DNA of 62,807 nucleotides, from the NCBI RefSeq assembly GCF_001039355.2, contig NW_019775707.1, forward strand, positions 1 to 62,807, written 5' to 3'. Positions within the stretch are counted from its first letter, which is position 1. The number at the start of each line of letters is the position of its first letter. The notes under the pieces are model-generated. The model made no database searches, was not told the DNA's origin, and saw only the letters and a program-made list of their open reading frames with translations. Source of the stretch: Lingula anatina. Its lineage: Eukaryota > Brachiopoda > Lingulata > Lingulida > Lingulidae. Below, one piece after another: positions 24,743 to 34,815 of the stretch. Made by a program: the position numbers and the translations under genes.

Positions 24743-25459
24743 ATGAAAGAGATTTTGGTATGGAAGCGCAGTGGTACTTTTTATACCACTGCCCATGGCA
24801 AAGGACCAGTGGATGAGATCGTAGGGGAAATGAAACATCAGGTTTGGAGAGCAGTGCTCCAGAGAAAAATGGTTGTAGATACACCTTATCAATTCTATTT
24901 GGCTGGCAAAGAATTATGCCCCAATGTCAATGTAATGTACCTGTCTGCAGCAGATATTGTAGCAGCTACCGCGCCCATCAGCAGTCGCTGGGAAAACTGT
25001 CCATCTGTTCCAGGAATTCAACACTTCCAACAGCTTCAGCCCCAGCCCCACCCCCGTGGACATGTTCTTGTGTCAACCAATTCTCAGCATCAGCAACCCT
25101 CTTAATATGCTAAACTTATTCATATGACTGTGGACTTTGATTTGCCTGCACATCCGCACTATGACAATGTCGGTCAAGGCACAGCTCAGTCTCACCAGGG
25201 AGATTTTGTCATTGCCGAGTTTGCTGCCAGGAAAGGAGTAAAACAATTCTTAGGTCAGGTCACCCATGACACTGAAGACGGCAAAGTGGAAGTCAGTTTC
25301 TTACGTACTGAAGGTTCTGGCAAAAGAATCTTTGTGTACCCTGCCACAGAAGACAAAGCATGGATTCCCATAAAAGATGCCAAGGAAGTCCTTCCAATGC
25401 CTAGCATAGACACTCGTGGACTTTACTTGTTTACATCACCTGTTAATGTGACTGGTTGA
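24743..25459 (+). pseudogene. ORF of a multi-copy invertebrate family, in-frame stop
   Basis: A single reading frame runs from 24743 to 25459, broken by TAA at 25103-25105. The first part has the segment TTAHGKGPVDEIVGEMKHQV and ends with a Pro/Gln-rich linker. The second part reads GDFVIAEFAARKGVKQFLGQ, then EDGKVEVSFLRTEGSG and FVYPATEDKAWIPI. From memory, the HGKG...VK motif followed by a small beta-rich domain (G-D-F-V...Y/F-L-G-Q...F-P-x-x-E-D-x-x-W) recurs in many uncharacterised, often multi-copy proteins of invertebrates and fish, and is suspected to be transposon-linked; I cannot name the family. There is no intron or strong start context, so a decaying copy is the simplest view. It lies antisense to and upstream of TXNL4B. 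Confidence 0.5.
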
Positions 25460-25780
25460 AAAAAAATCTTTTAAGTACAGAGAAGATATATGTTCTGAGA
25501 CTAATTGAAAAACAGGAATTATTATGTGAACTATCATGGACAGTGTTGATTGATATTGAGAAATAGCAGTAATGGACAGTGGATTACTTGTACGTGAAAA
25601 TTATACTGTGCCTTATCGCTGTGTCATGATAATTAATTAATATTATAAACATATTGCATCTGGTGATTTTTCTAATGTACAGAAATGCTATTTTGCAATA
25701 ACCATCAAGTAAGATTCATTAGATACAAAAATGTGGCTTTTTAAACCTCTTTTCTAAGATTTTTCAACAGTGCCCAAAAG

Positions 25781-26174
25781 TGTCCCGTCAGAGACGTCCC
25801 ATCAGAGACAGTGACTTTTTACACTTAACAGCCCATGCTGCCAAGAAAAGTAAACAAAACTGGCCTGTTTGTGCATTAATTGCTTCCCAAGACTTGTACC
25901 TTGCAATATGAATTACAAAAGTCTTGATTAAATGAAATTTCAAAGAGAATTTTGCATTGGAGTTTTAGTAAAAAAATACAGGGGTCAAAAATGTCCCGTC
26001 AGAGACCGACATTTAAGTGGTTGTCATTCCCACATTTATTTCAATACAAATTAGCTGCTTGTTTTACATAATCCTTTATGGTCCAGCTAAATAAAAATGT
26101 ATTTAAAAGTAACCATGTGGATCATTTACCAACTGTAATTTTTAAAATTGTCTCTAAAATGTCCCGTCAGAGAC
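25781..26174 (+). repeat. Four scattered copies of TGTCCCGTCAGAGAC
   Basis: The motif occurs at 25781-25795, 25796-25809 (as GTCCCATCAGAGAC), 25992-26006 and about 26159-26174. The sequence between copies is not repeated. Confidence 0.85.
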
Positions 26175-26402
26175 ATTTCAAATACCGTGTTTTGACCCAG
26201 TACCAGAAGTTGAAATACTGAAATTGATAAAATGCCCATATTCAAGCTACCAGTGTGGTTTAGACAGATGAAGTGGGAAGGGATATGCCACTTAATTGGT
26301 TATGCCCTCATTCTGGTTCAATTAAGAACAGCTTCACTTAGTCATAATGCAAAATCACAGATACAGGGAAAAACTGTAGTCAGACTTTTCAATATTGTAG
26401 AT

Positions 26403-26406
<4 letters not shown>

Positions 26407-26433
<27 letters not shown>

Positions 26434-26434
26434 C
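26407..26434 (+). repeat. (GA)n microsatellite
   Basis: A run of about 14 GA units within AT-rich non-coding sequence. Confidence 0.9.
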
Positions 26435-26769
26435 TATCAAAGGCTTTAATCTAATGGGAGTTCAGTAACAAATTGGAAATGCCAATGTTAAAATTATAAT
26501 AAGAAAAGATTTGTCAGCCTTGAATTTTTTTCTTTATTTATTTTCTTTTTGATAATAAATAAACTGTGAGCTCTATGTGCACTTTCGCCAACTCCTGTTC
26601 GTGAACAGTAGATGTTCAAAATTTGCCAGAACCCATAATATCTGAACTACTGTTTACAGTATATTCATCATGCAAAATAATAGATACAATAAAATGCTGT
26701 TTAAAATCATTTCAACACTGTTGATTTGAGAGAGAGACAGAGAGATGAAATATTTTATGAAAACTAAAT

Positions 26770-28660
26770 TAATTTTTATTCTGGCATTTTCATTGTGAAC
26801 TCTTATGGGCCTGAAGCCTTATGCTAGTATTGTATTCTTCACAACCATATTATCTCTTGTGTATATCTGAAATTTGGTGTTGATTTTATTGTTAAGCCTT
26901 AATAATACAGACTTGACATTTAATATGGAATATTTCAGTTTCGAAGGTATGCCTAGGTTAAAATGCGTTCTTTTTTCAAACTCCGATCTCATATAAGATA
27001 TGTGAATGGAGAAGTGTGTAGTCAGGTGTGTCGCTACCAATTAACTGAATACCAGGTTTGTTGCGCTGCTGCATTATGTAATATGCAGTGATTTAATTTG
27101 GTAGTGCTCCTTTGGGCAGGTCAAGGCTTGGTTTTGGCAAAGCATGGTTCTGTCAAAAAACTATCCATATGTCGGCAACTACTGCATAGAAGAATTTGAA
27201 ATTTTGCATGCAGGTGGTCGGGTTTGCAGTGTGTAAAGTGAGCTATGCAGTGCTTTACAAATTTGTTAATCTGTGGCAGAATGGCGCGAAAAAGACAGGC
27301 ATTGCCAGACAGATAATTGTGCCAAACGAAACGGTCCGCACAGTTTTATAGAGTAATGCCCAGACTGATGTACCTACACAGAGGCCACACCCTATGTATT
27401 GAAATCTTACCACCAGGGTACAGGACCCACTGTCTTTCGGGATATGCTGTTGCAACTAAACAAAAACCACCCAGTCTGTTCAGAATGAGGGGTAAATTGC
27501 CACCAAAACGCATTTTTCAAGGCCCTTAGCGAACATTAAACTGGTTTTAGCAGGTTAGAATACCAGACGACCTCCGAGGAACCCACAGCAAAACACCGCT
27601 GTATGTTTCTCTAATGAATTGGAGACCTTGACTGTTTCTGGGTTGAACCCTGAAATCTCGTGGCTTTCTTTGTTGAGGTCAGATTTCACCTGTACCGCTC
27701 AACAGTCAAAACAGAGTTTACAGACATCCAGAAGAGGCCAATGACAAAACGTGTGCCGCGTATGAAGTGACTAAAGTCATTAAAAGCGTCAGTATTTGGA
27801 GTGGATACCATATTGGTGCCAAAACACCACTGGTAGTCATCAACGAAAACCTGAACCAGATCAAATAAAGAAATAATCTGGGAACCACTTGGCTATCATT
27901 TGATAGGGGGCAACTTAGGAACAATTTTAGGTGGCACGGTGAGATTGCCCGTTCACACAGAGCACTTTTAAAAGCAGATTACTTACAGAACCAAGGGAAT
28001 GAGCAGCTACCTTGGTCATCAAAATCGCCATATTTGAACCACACAGACAATATGTGGGTAGGCTATTACTGGCCGAATCAATGGCCTATATGTCCTACAA
28101 CAAAACGGAACCAAATTAGACAGATTTTGACCGGTGCCTGGAATGCTATTCCAGATTGAACTTTAAAAACATATCCCAAGGAATGCCTTGCCACTTGAGA
28201 GCGCTGGTAGCAGTCAGAAGAGGACAGGCGTAACAGCGACCACTGCTGTGACTAGACACTGACATGAGGGTCCTTTGTGGAGTGTGTAACTCTTTTACAG
28301 ACAATAATTTGGAAAATATGGAGGTCCAAACATTTCTCTTTTAATGGTTTTCGTATGACATAGAATAGGCAATGTGTTTTTGTTTGCTTCTCTGGTGAAT
28401 TCCATTAATGAACTGATGTCACAATGACTTCAAAGAGATAATTAAAAGTTATTAAAACACGATTTTAATCCTTGTTTTCATTTATTAGTCAGCAAAAAAG
28501 GAAAAAACTGATAAAAAATGATTTGGAAAAAAATATTCCATATTAAATGTCAAGTTTGTATGTAAAAATTGACAATTTGAAATTAACTCTTTTTGTGAAT
28601 CAATTTTTGGCATATATATGTCTGTACATTTGACAGCTTTGCTGCCCTGTTCCATTTTTC
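26770..28660 (-). repeat. Reverse-oriented dispersed repeat split by a Tc1/mariner copy
   Basis: Read on the minus strand, the right end (GGCAGCAAAGCTGTCAAATG, TACAGACA) and the left part (AAGGCTTCAGGCCCATAAGA, AAAATGCCAGAA) match consecutive segments of the forward repeat at 40777-41000. The 1.65 kb between them is the Tc1/mariner element at 26908-28558, so that element landed inside this repeat. Confidence 0.65.
26908..28558 (+). mobile_element. Degenerate Tc1/mariner element, copy 2
   Basis: 1651 nt flanked by TA on both sides (26906-26907 and 28559-28560). The inverted termini are CAGACTTGACATTTAATATGG and its complement CCATATTAAATGTCAAGTTTG. A plus-strand transposase relic is spread over several frames: TGIARQ-like helix-turn-helix remains near 27290, and SHRALLKADYLQNQGNEQLP then SKSPYLNHTDNMW near 27960-28060. 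That corresponds to the Tc1 segment normally reading RPH...LPWPxxSPDLNPIExxW. The catalytic Glu of NPIE is replaced by Asp, and stops and frameshifts are frequent. It is inactive. Confidence 0.8.
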
Positions 28661-28748
28661 AATGATTTAAAGATTTCTTATTGTTGCTGAAGAATTTGAA
28701 GCAATTTGTTCACATTTTGTTTCATTCATAGCATTATAAGCTACAGTG

Positions 28749-31700
28749 ATGGGATTGTTGGCTCTCCTTGTTCTGGTATTGATGGTGTGTGTCTCAGTCA
28801 TTGACTCACAAGGTAAGTAGAGGGGCCAGACTGACGACTAACAAGAAGAATATAGAATATATGTCAGAATTTGTCAATTTCTGGGTCATAAAAATTGTAT
28901 GCATGACATGACAACTTTTCTTGATCACAGTATTCTTGACAAGGGGCTTGGAGTTGAAATCCCCTAATAAGTTAACATACTTTTAACTATTGGCTAGATC
29001 TAGATTAAGTCACACTCAATATTATGGAAGGCATCTGCGTTGTAAAACTTTGACCATTCTGGAGGTATAATAGACAGCACCAAAAAGAAAATCACAGTCA
29101 CTGTTAAGCAGAACGCAAATTATTTTGAACCATAATACCTATATTCACATTCAGTCTGAATGGTGGTTATATAGGGTGTTAACTCCTCTTTTAAATCCAC
29201 ATTAATCCCTCCAGATTTTTTTGTTATAATTTTACTTCTGTTTTTTTATATAGGTGTATCCTGACAAATGTTCAGTGTCGAGGTCATCAGTTTTGGTTTC
29301 ACTGAACCATAAATACAATAATTTAGTGTCAAAATAATTCCTGTAAGTTTGAAAATGATAAATAAAGTGGATTTTTCTTTATGAGAAGTACTTGGCAACA
29401 CCAGCAATATGATGATGATCATGCCAAACACAGACAATGGCTTTATGTACAGACACCAAGTGTCAATATATGTACATGAAATGTTTTATTTTTATTTAAT
29501 CACACAATTTTTTTGCAAATAATTCCCATTTTCCGAAAATTTTGGCCTGTTTGACCGTGAAATAAAGGTCAAAGGTCAAATCCAAGGGCAATTGGAATCT
29601 CCACATATGACTTTTAGACAGCCATCTATAGAATTTTTTCCCATAATTGACGATTTGGGAGACATTAAGCATTTAATTTTGCAAATTTTGGACAAGGGTA
29701 CATTTCGGCTAATGCCACACCCAGACCCATGCACCAACAAAGCCCAAAATTTACGTGGAATGAGCTGAAACTATATGTGACCTAAATCCAAGAGACGGCC
29801 GGTACACAGGCTCTTATAGTCTAAAAGGAGAAGCGGTTATGGTAACATGGAGGAGGATCTGCCGGATAAGTTGGGTCGGGACAAAAACCATGTTTACCGC
29901 CAGTGCCTACGCTAAATAGTAAAAGCTCAGACATTTTTTTCATTTATTTACTCTAAATAAACAGTTAACTTTAACATCTTATTCAATTTAGAAGGGGCAA
30001 TTAACAATCTTGCTTGCTGTCAAGGGTCAGTGCCTGAGCAGTTATCCTAACAAATACCAACCATGTTATCAACCTAGAGATTTTATTACAGGGTCAGAGA
30101 TAGTAAAATGACCGTCTATTTATCTAAATACATGTACATATTTATGAATATCCTGTGAAAAGTCAAGCTGTGGCCCTGGTTGAGGGTAGGCAGACGACAT
30201 GGGTGGAACTAACTCATGTGTACTGCCAGGGCATATGCTGGTGGTGCAATTAATTCAAATACTTAAATTCTATATACATAAGCTACAAATGTAAACTTAA
30301 AGAGCATGCCTAGCATGCAATTGTTTTTGCTAATTTTACTTTTTAGGCTCCTGCAATCCAAACCCATGCCTCAATGGTGGGACTTGCACAATATCAAATG
30401 AACACGCTTTCCAATGCACCTGTACCAATCATTATTCTGGACAATTTTGCACTGAAGGTAAGATTATAAAGATTTATATTACAGAAAATGGTTAATATGC
30501 AGAAAAAAGTAGTTATAACAGAATGTTACATTTTTTCCTAATTTGCCTTTTTAAAAATGTGGCAAAAAACTCTGTGACCTGTTATAATAAAATGTTGACA
30601 CATAAAAATGCAATAGGGTGAACGGAAAGTCATAACATTCTTCATCTTAATATGAAGTCAAATCTTTGTAACTTAACCTGCACATCAACGGACCGGATGG
30701 CCCTGTGATCAAAGTGTCCATCTCCAGAACTGGAGGATGTGGGTTCAACCCTATCCTAGGAGATACCAGTCTTTTATAAATGGTGCTGTCTCCCTGATTG
30801 GCACTCGGCACTTAGATTGGGTTCCCATGCCTGGATCGATCCATATGAGGCTTAAATGTGTCGTGCCTACCGAATCAGCAAGTGGTAAAGATAATTACCC
30901 CCTAACATGTTTATTAGACGTGACAGACATTTAAGCTGGTCAAGATTACAACTATTTTGTGAGTCTTCCCAAGGATTTAGATCGATCCAAATATCTGTGG
31001 GAATGATCTCTTAGTTAAGTAGGGGTTGAAACGGGTAATTTCTAGATGTGACAGTGAGAGACATTGTTCCTGTATTAGTTCTGAGCACCTAATAGGGCAG
31101 TGGGGATCTTTTACACAGGGAGGCAAGAGCATCTCCACCCAGTGTGTATATTGACCAGGTGCACATTATACATCCATTATACATGGCTGCATGTCTACAA
31201 TACTGGTAACAACATTGGGACATGGGCAACATGGCCTTGATTTTGGGAGCACGCTTTCTGCTTAGAATATGCATTGTATTGTGCTTATATTGATTATTTT
31301 TATTTTCATTTCAATCACACTTAGGCCACAATAACACAAATGATGATAAAAGAAAGGGACATGTCTTAACCAGTTGTCAGCTTTACATTTTTTTTAATTT
31401 GTTTTCAGCGAGGTGTGGGGAAAATGGCGTGTGCACTTCTGAAAGCTCTGGGCTGCATGTTCCACGAATGAATGAGAGGTGCATTGAAAAATATGGCTTC
31501 CGATGTGTTTGCAACAATGGTTATGAAGGGGACGGATTTAATTGCACTAGTAAGCACTATAAAATTTTCAGATTATTTCAAATATGGGGTTTGAAATCTG
31601 GTAGTATAAATAATAATGTCATTTATTTACTCTAAGTTAACAGTTCATTTTACCATCTTATTCAATTTAGAAGGGAATATTTGTATGTCACAAAAGAGCA

Positions 31701-31965
31701 AGTGATTAAATTCAGAGCCTGTCTTGCTTGCTGTCAAGGGGACTTTGCTTAGGTCAGTGCCTGAGCAGTTATGCTTACAATTACCAACCATGTAATCAAC
31801 CTAGATATTTCATTACAGGGCCAGTGAGGTGTGGGGAAAATGCCATATGCATTCATGGACCTTTTGGACAACAAACTCTATTCATGAGAGAGAGGTGCGA
31901 TGAAAAATATGGCTACCAATGTGTTTGTGCCTATGGTTATGAAGGGGACGGATTTAATTGCGCCA
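28749..31965 (+). CDS. Secreted EGF-repeat protein: signal exon and first three-EGF block
   Basis: Exon 1 (28749-28812) encodes a strong signal peptide, MGLLALLVLVLMVCVSV, then IDSQ, with a GTAAGT donor in phase 1. Three EGF exons follow, each phase 1 at both ends: 30347-30457 (CNPNPCLNGGTC, QCTC, GQFC), 31409-31549 (CGENGVC, ERC, YGFRCVC, GDGFNC) and 31819-31965 (CGENAICIHG, ERC, YGYQCVC, GDGFNC). Each has the six cysteines of an EGF domain. The last two have the longer CGxNxxC...YGxxCVCxxGYxGDGFNC form common in extracellular-matrix proteins. A second three-exon block at 40.6-44.0 kb probably continues the same transcript. No membrane segment or end exon was found, so a secreted adhesion or matrix role is inferred only from the EGF repeats. 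Confidence 0.75.
29566..29578 (+). promoter_or_regulatory. Perfect DR1 site AGGTCAAAGGTCA
   Basis: Two AGGTCA half-sites separated by one A, the consensus bound by HNF4/RXR-type nuclear receptors. It is in intron 1 of the EGF gene. The same sequence in reverse complement recurs in the repeats at 53394-53406, 53531-53543 and 56164-56176. Receptor binding is inferred from sequence only. Confidence 0.4.
29818..29925 (+). repeat. Dispersed GAGAAGCGGT repeat, copy 1
   Basis: It contains GGAGAAGCGGTTATGGTAAC, then GTCGGGACAAAAACCATG and ACCGCCAGTGCCTACGCT. The same order appears, in reverse complement, at 62572-62807. The first part also appears at 52339-52450 and 55137-55250 (reverse). A shorter form with GTACTGCCAGGGCATATGC lies at about 30180-30245 and 40422-40495. 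Confidence 0.7.
29940..30110 (+). pseudogene. Relic of a further EGF exon flank
   Basis: The stretch with CAGTGCCTGAGCAGTTATCC, CCAACCATG and TTTTATTACAGGGTCAGAGA matches the intron-acceptor region directly before the EGF exons at 31819 and 43866. After the acceptor the coding sequence is lost: the expected GGCCAGTGAGGTGTGG is missing. It is a decayed third copy of this segment. Confidence 0.65.
30691..30818 (+). mobile_element. tRNA-derived SINE, copy 1
   Basis: The head has a tRNA-like A box (GGATGGCCCTGTGATCAAAG) and a B box (GTGGGTTCAACCCTATCC) at the usual distance, followed by GATACCAG and a non-tRNA body with GTGCTGTCTCCCTGATTGGC. A second copy is at 42925-43050. It is part of the EGF-block duplication. 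Confidence 0.7.
30819..31012. mobile_element. GATCGATC-type MITE, copy D, diverged
   Basis: It starts GGTTCCCATGCCTGGATCGA and ends TTTAGATCGATCCAAATATC plus GTGGGAATGA, and it has the TTTAAGCTGG and GTGAGTCTTCCC internal segments. It sits directly behind the SINE of EGF block 1; the equivalent position in block 2 (near 43050) lacks it. Confidence 0.7.
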
Positions 31966-33605
31966 GTAAGCATTTTAAATTCTTCAGATTGTTTATGGGC
32001 ATTTTTACAATCCTGTGCACTTTTCAGATTTTCCCACATATTGCTAATTAACAAATTACATACATATGATCAAAGAATTCTTTTATCACTATGTTAGAGA
32101 ATGGTGTAAGTGAAGATAAACACTGAAAATAGAAACTGAATATCACCACCGAGTCCACAGTTATGCTAAAGCAAAGCCCGAAAAATTACCAAAATTTTTT
32201 CCCGTTTTAGTCATATGAAATAAAAAGCAATCTGAAATAAATTAAAACAGTGTAAAAATATGGATATTGATGGTTTTATTAAAAAATGGAAAAAATTAGG
32301 AAGTGATTTTGTGAATAGGAAATTTAACAGTTAAGTACCTTTAGAGCTTGTATGTATATATGGGTGTGAGAGTGTTTTGTAATTTTTTTATTTTGAAATA
32401 AAAAAAAATGTTAAAAAAAAAAATTAAAACAGTGTTTGACATTGCATTTTTCTTTTTGGATTATAAAACACTCAGTAGTATGGTGGAAGCAAAAAAGGTT
32501 AAATATTAGCAGGATAGAGGTGTATCCTAGAAAAAAGTCTTTTAATGGCATGCTGGTATTTCCGTTAAACAAAATGTCCATTCTGAAACAAAAATAAATG
32601 ACTTTCAGAAAATATATCATAAAACATACAGTATAATTAACCATCCTAATCATTATTTGGATGTATTGGTATTGTTTGTATCAAATAATGAAATCTGCGC
32701 GATGATACTGGAGCTTGACATGGAGTGCAAAATAACCCTACCGTGTTTTTCCGTTAAATTTGTCCATTCCGAAACATTGGGTTTCTCTTACATAAAAAGA
32801 ACATGTTGACACCTAGCCTGTAACAATATATATTTCTCTAAAGCCCAGGACATGTGATATTTATTTTTATATAAGAAAACCCCAGTGCACAGAAACCCAT
32901 TTTACTGTGGCCTTTTTTGAGATGCTTGTTAAAAATTGTCCATTCTGAAACAAAGTACCTTTTACATTGCCAATGTTATAAATAGTGAGAATTCTGTCTT
33001 TAATGCTGTATGTTTCGCTTGACATGAGCAAATTACTGTTAGAGCATCATGTATATGACATAAAAATAATAGAAAAACATTTCTTCAATGGCATCTTTTT
33101 AAATTTCTATACATATCCTCAACAAAAAAATTCATTTTTGCTAGTCAGCATCTTTTCTTTGGATCTACTTGAACTTCCATTGCATATTTTCCCAAAGTTC
33201 ATGTATTTCAAAGTTAAATTAACAATTAGTTAAAGAGATTATATCAGTATAAATAGAAATATAGGCAATTTGGATTCTTTGTATCGAAAAGGACATATTT
33301 TAACACATTGTCTAAAACACTTGTTTACTCTTTGGTCTGCTCATCTATTTATTATTCATGAGGAAGAGGATGATGTGAAGCACATCAAGTTTATGTAGAA
33401 TATAATTTTGAATAATATAGCTTACCTTTAATTTCTTTAAATATTTCTTACTAATGATGTACATAAAAGTATTCGAAAATAGTTATGAGGCTACAGTGTT
33501 AAAGTTGCGAGAGTCAGATCACTGGCATGGTTTACAGAGGCAATTGCAGGCAGACACATTTTATAATTAACTTCTTGTGATTATTTATAATATATACATA
33601 CATCA

Positions 33606-33653
<48 letters not shown>

Positions 33654-34058
33654 TTTAAGCAATTTCGTTAATGTTAAATAAATGTCCATTCCGAAACACA
33701 AGACATGCCTAAAAGGCCATATTGAAAAATGTAATTACTAAATTTAAACCTGACCTTGTCAAATAATATTTTATACAGCTATGAGCTGTAACAAAAGGAA
33801 GTAGAATAGGGTATAATGGAGTGTGAAGACTCTATTTTATGTCATGATCAAATGCTAATGGTGTAACATTTAAAAAAAGAATCAAAAACTATCCAAAATG
33901 ACCAATTAATGTAATAAAAACAGTTCAGTTTTAATCTAGTTTACTCATATTTTGTCCAATGATTGCTTCACCTGTACCTTGTAAACCAACATACTATGAG
34001 ATCTTAAGGCAATTTCATAAATGTTAAATAAATGTCCATTCCGAAACAAGGACATGTC
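31966..34058. repeat. Non-coding stretch with five TGTCCATTCYGAAACA motifs
   Basis: After the last EGF exon of block 1 come about 2 kb of AT-rich DNA. The 16-nt motif TGTCCATTCYGAAACA occurs at 32575, 32761, 32937, 33683 and 34033, each preceded by GTTAAA within a few bases, with unrelated DNA in between. A TA run lies at about 33610-33650. No gene is seen. Confidence 0.8.
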
Positions 34059-34815
34059 NNNNNNNNNNNNNNNNNNNNNNNNNNNNNNNNNNNNNNNNNN
34101 NNNNNNNNNNNNNNNNNNNNNNNNNNNNNNNNNNNNNNNNNNNNNNNNNNNNNNNNNNNNNNNNNNNNNNNNNNNNNNNNNNNNNNNNNNNNNNNNNNNN
34201 NNNNNNNNNNNNNNNNNNNNNNNNNNNNNNNNNNNNNNNNNNNNNNNNNNNNNNNNNNNNNNNNNNNNNNNNNNNNNNNNNNNNNNNNNNNNNNNNNNNN
34301 NNNNNNNNNNNNNNNNNNNNNNNNNNNNNNNNNNNNNNNNNNNNNNNNNNNNNNNNNNNNNNNNNNNNNNNNNNNNNNNNNNNNNNNNNNNNNNNNNNNN
34401 NNNNNNNNNNNNNNNNNNNNNNNNNNNNNNNNNNNNNNNNNNNNNNNNNNNNNNNNNNNNNNNNNNNNNNNNNNNNNNNNNNNNNNNNNNNNNNNNNNNN
34501 NNNNNNNNNNNNNNNNNNNNNNNNNNNNNNNNNNNNNNNNNNNNNNNNNNNNNNNNNNNNNNNNNNNNNNNNNNNNNNNNNNNNNNNNNNNNNNNNNNNN
34601 NNNNNNNNNNNNNNNNNNNNNNNNNNNNNNNNNNNNNNNNNNNNNNNNNNNNNNNNNNNNNNNNNNNNNNNNNNNNNNNNNNNNNNNNNNNNNNNNNNNN
34701 NNNNNNNNNNNNNNNNNNNNNNNNNNNNNNNNNNNNNNNNNNNNNNNNNNNNNNNNNNNNNNNNNNNNNNNNNNNNNNNNNNNNNNNNNNNNNNNNNNNN
34801 NNNNNNNNNNNNNNN
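34059..34815. other. Assembly gap (757 N)
   Basis: Unresolved bases. Open frames crossing it are artefacts. The right edge falls inside the 3' part of a minus-strand LINE, so the LINE 3' end is probably in the gap. Confidence 1.

Noticed and set aside
30691-30770. A functional tRNA gene
   Set aside because: A- and B-box-like segments are present, but no intact cloverleaf can be drawn, and a non-tRNA body follows. It is a SINE.
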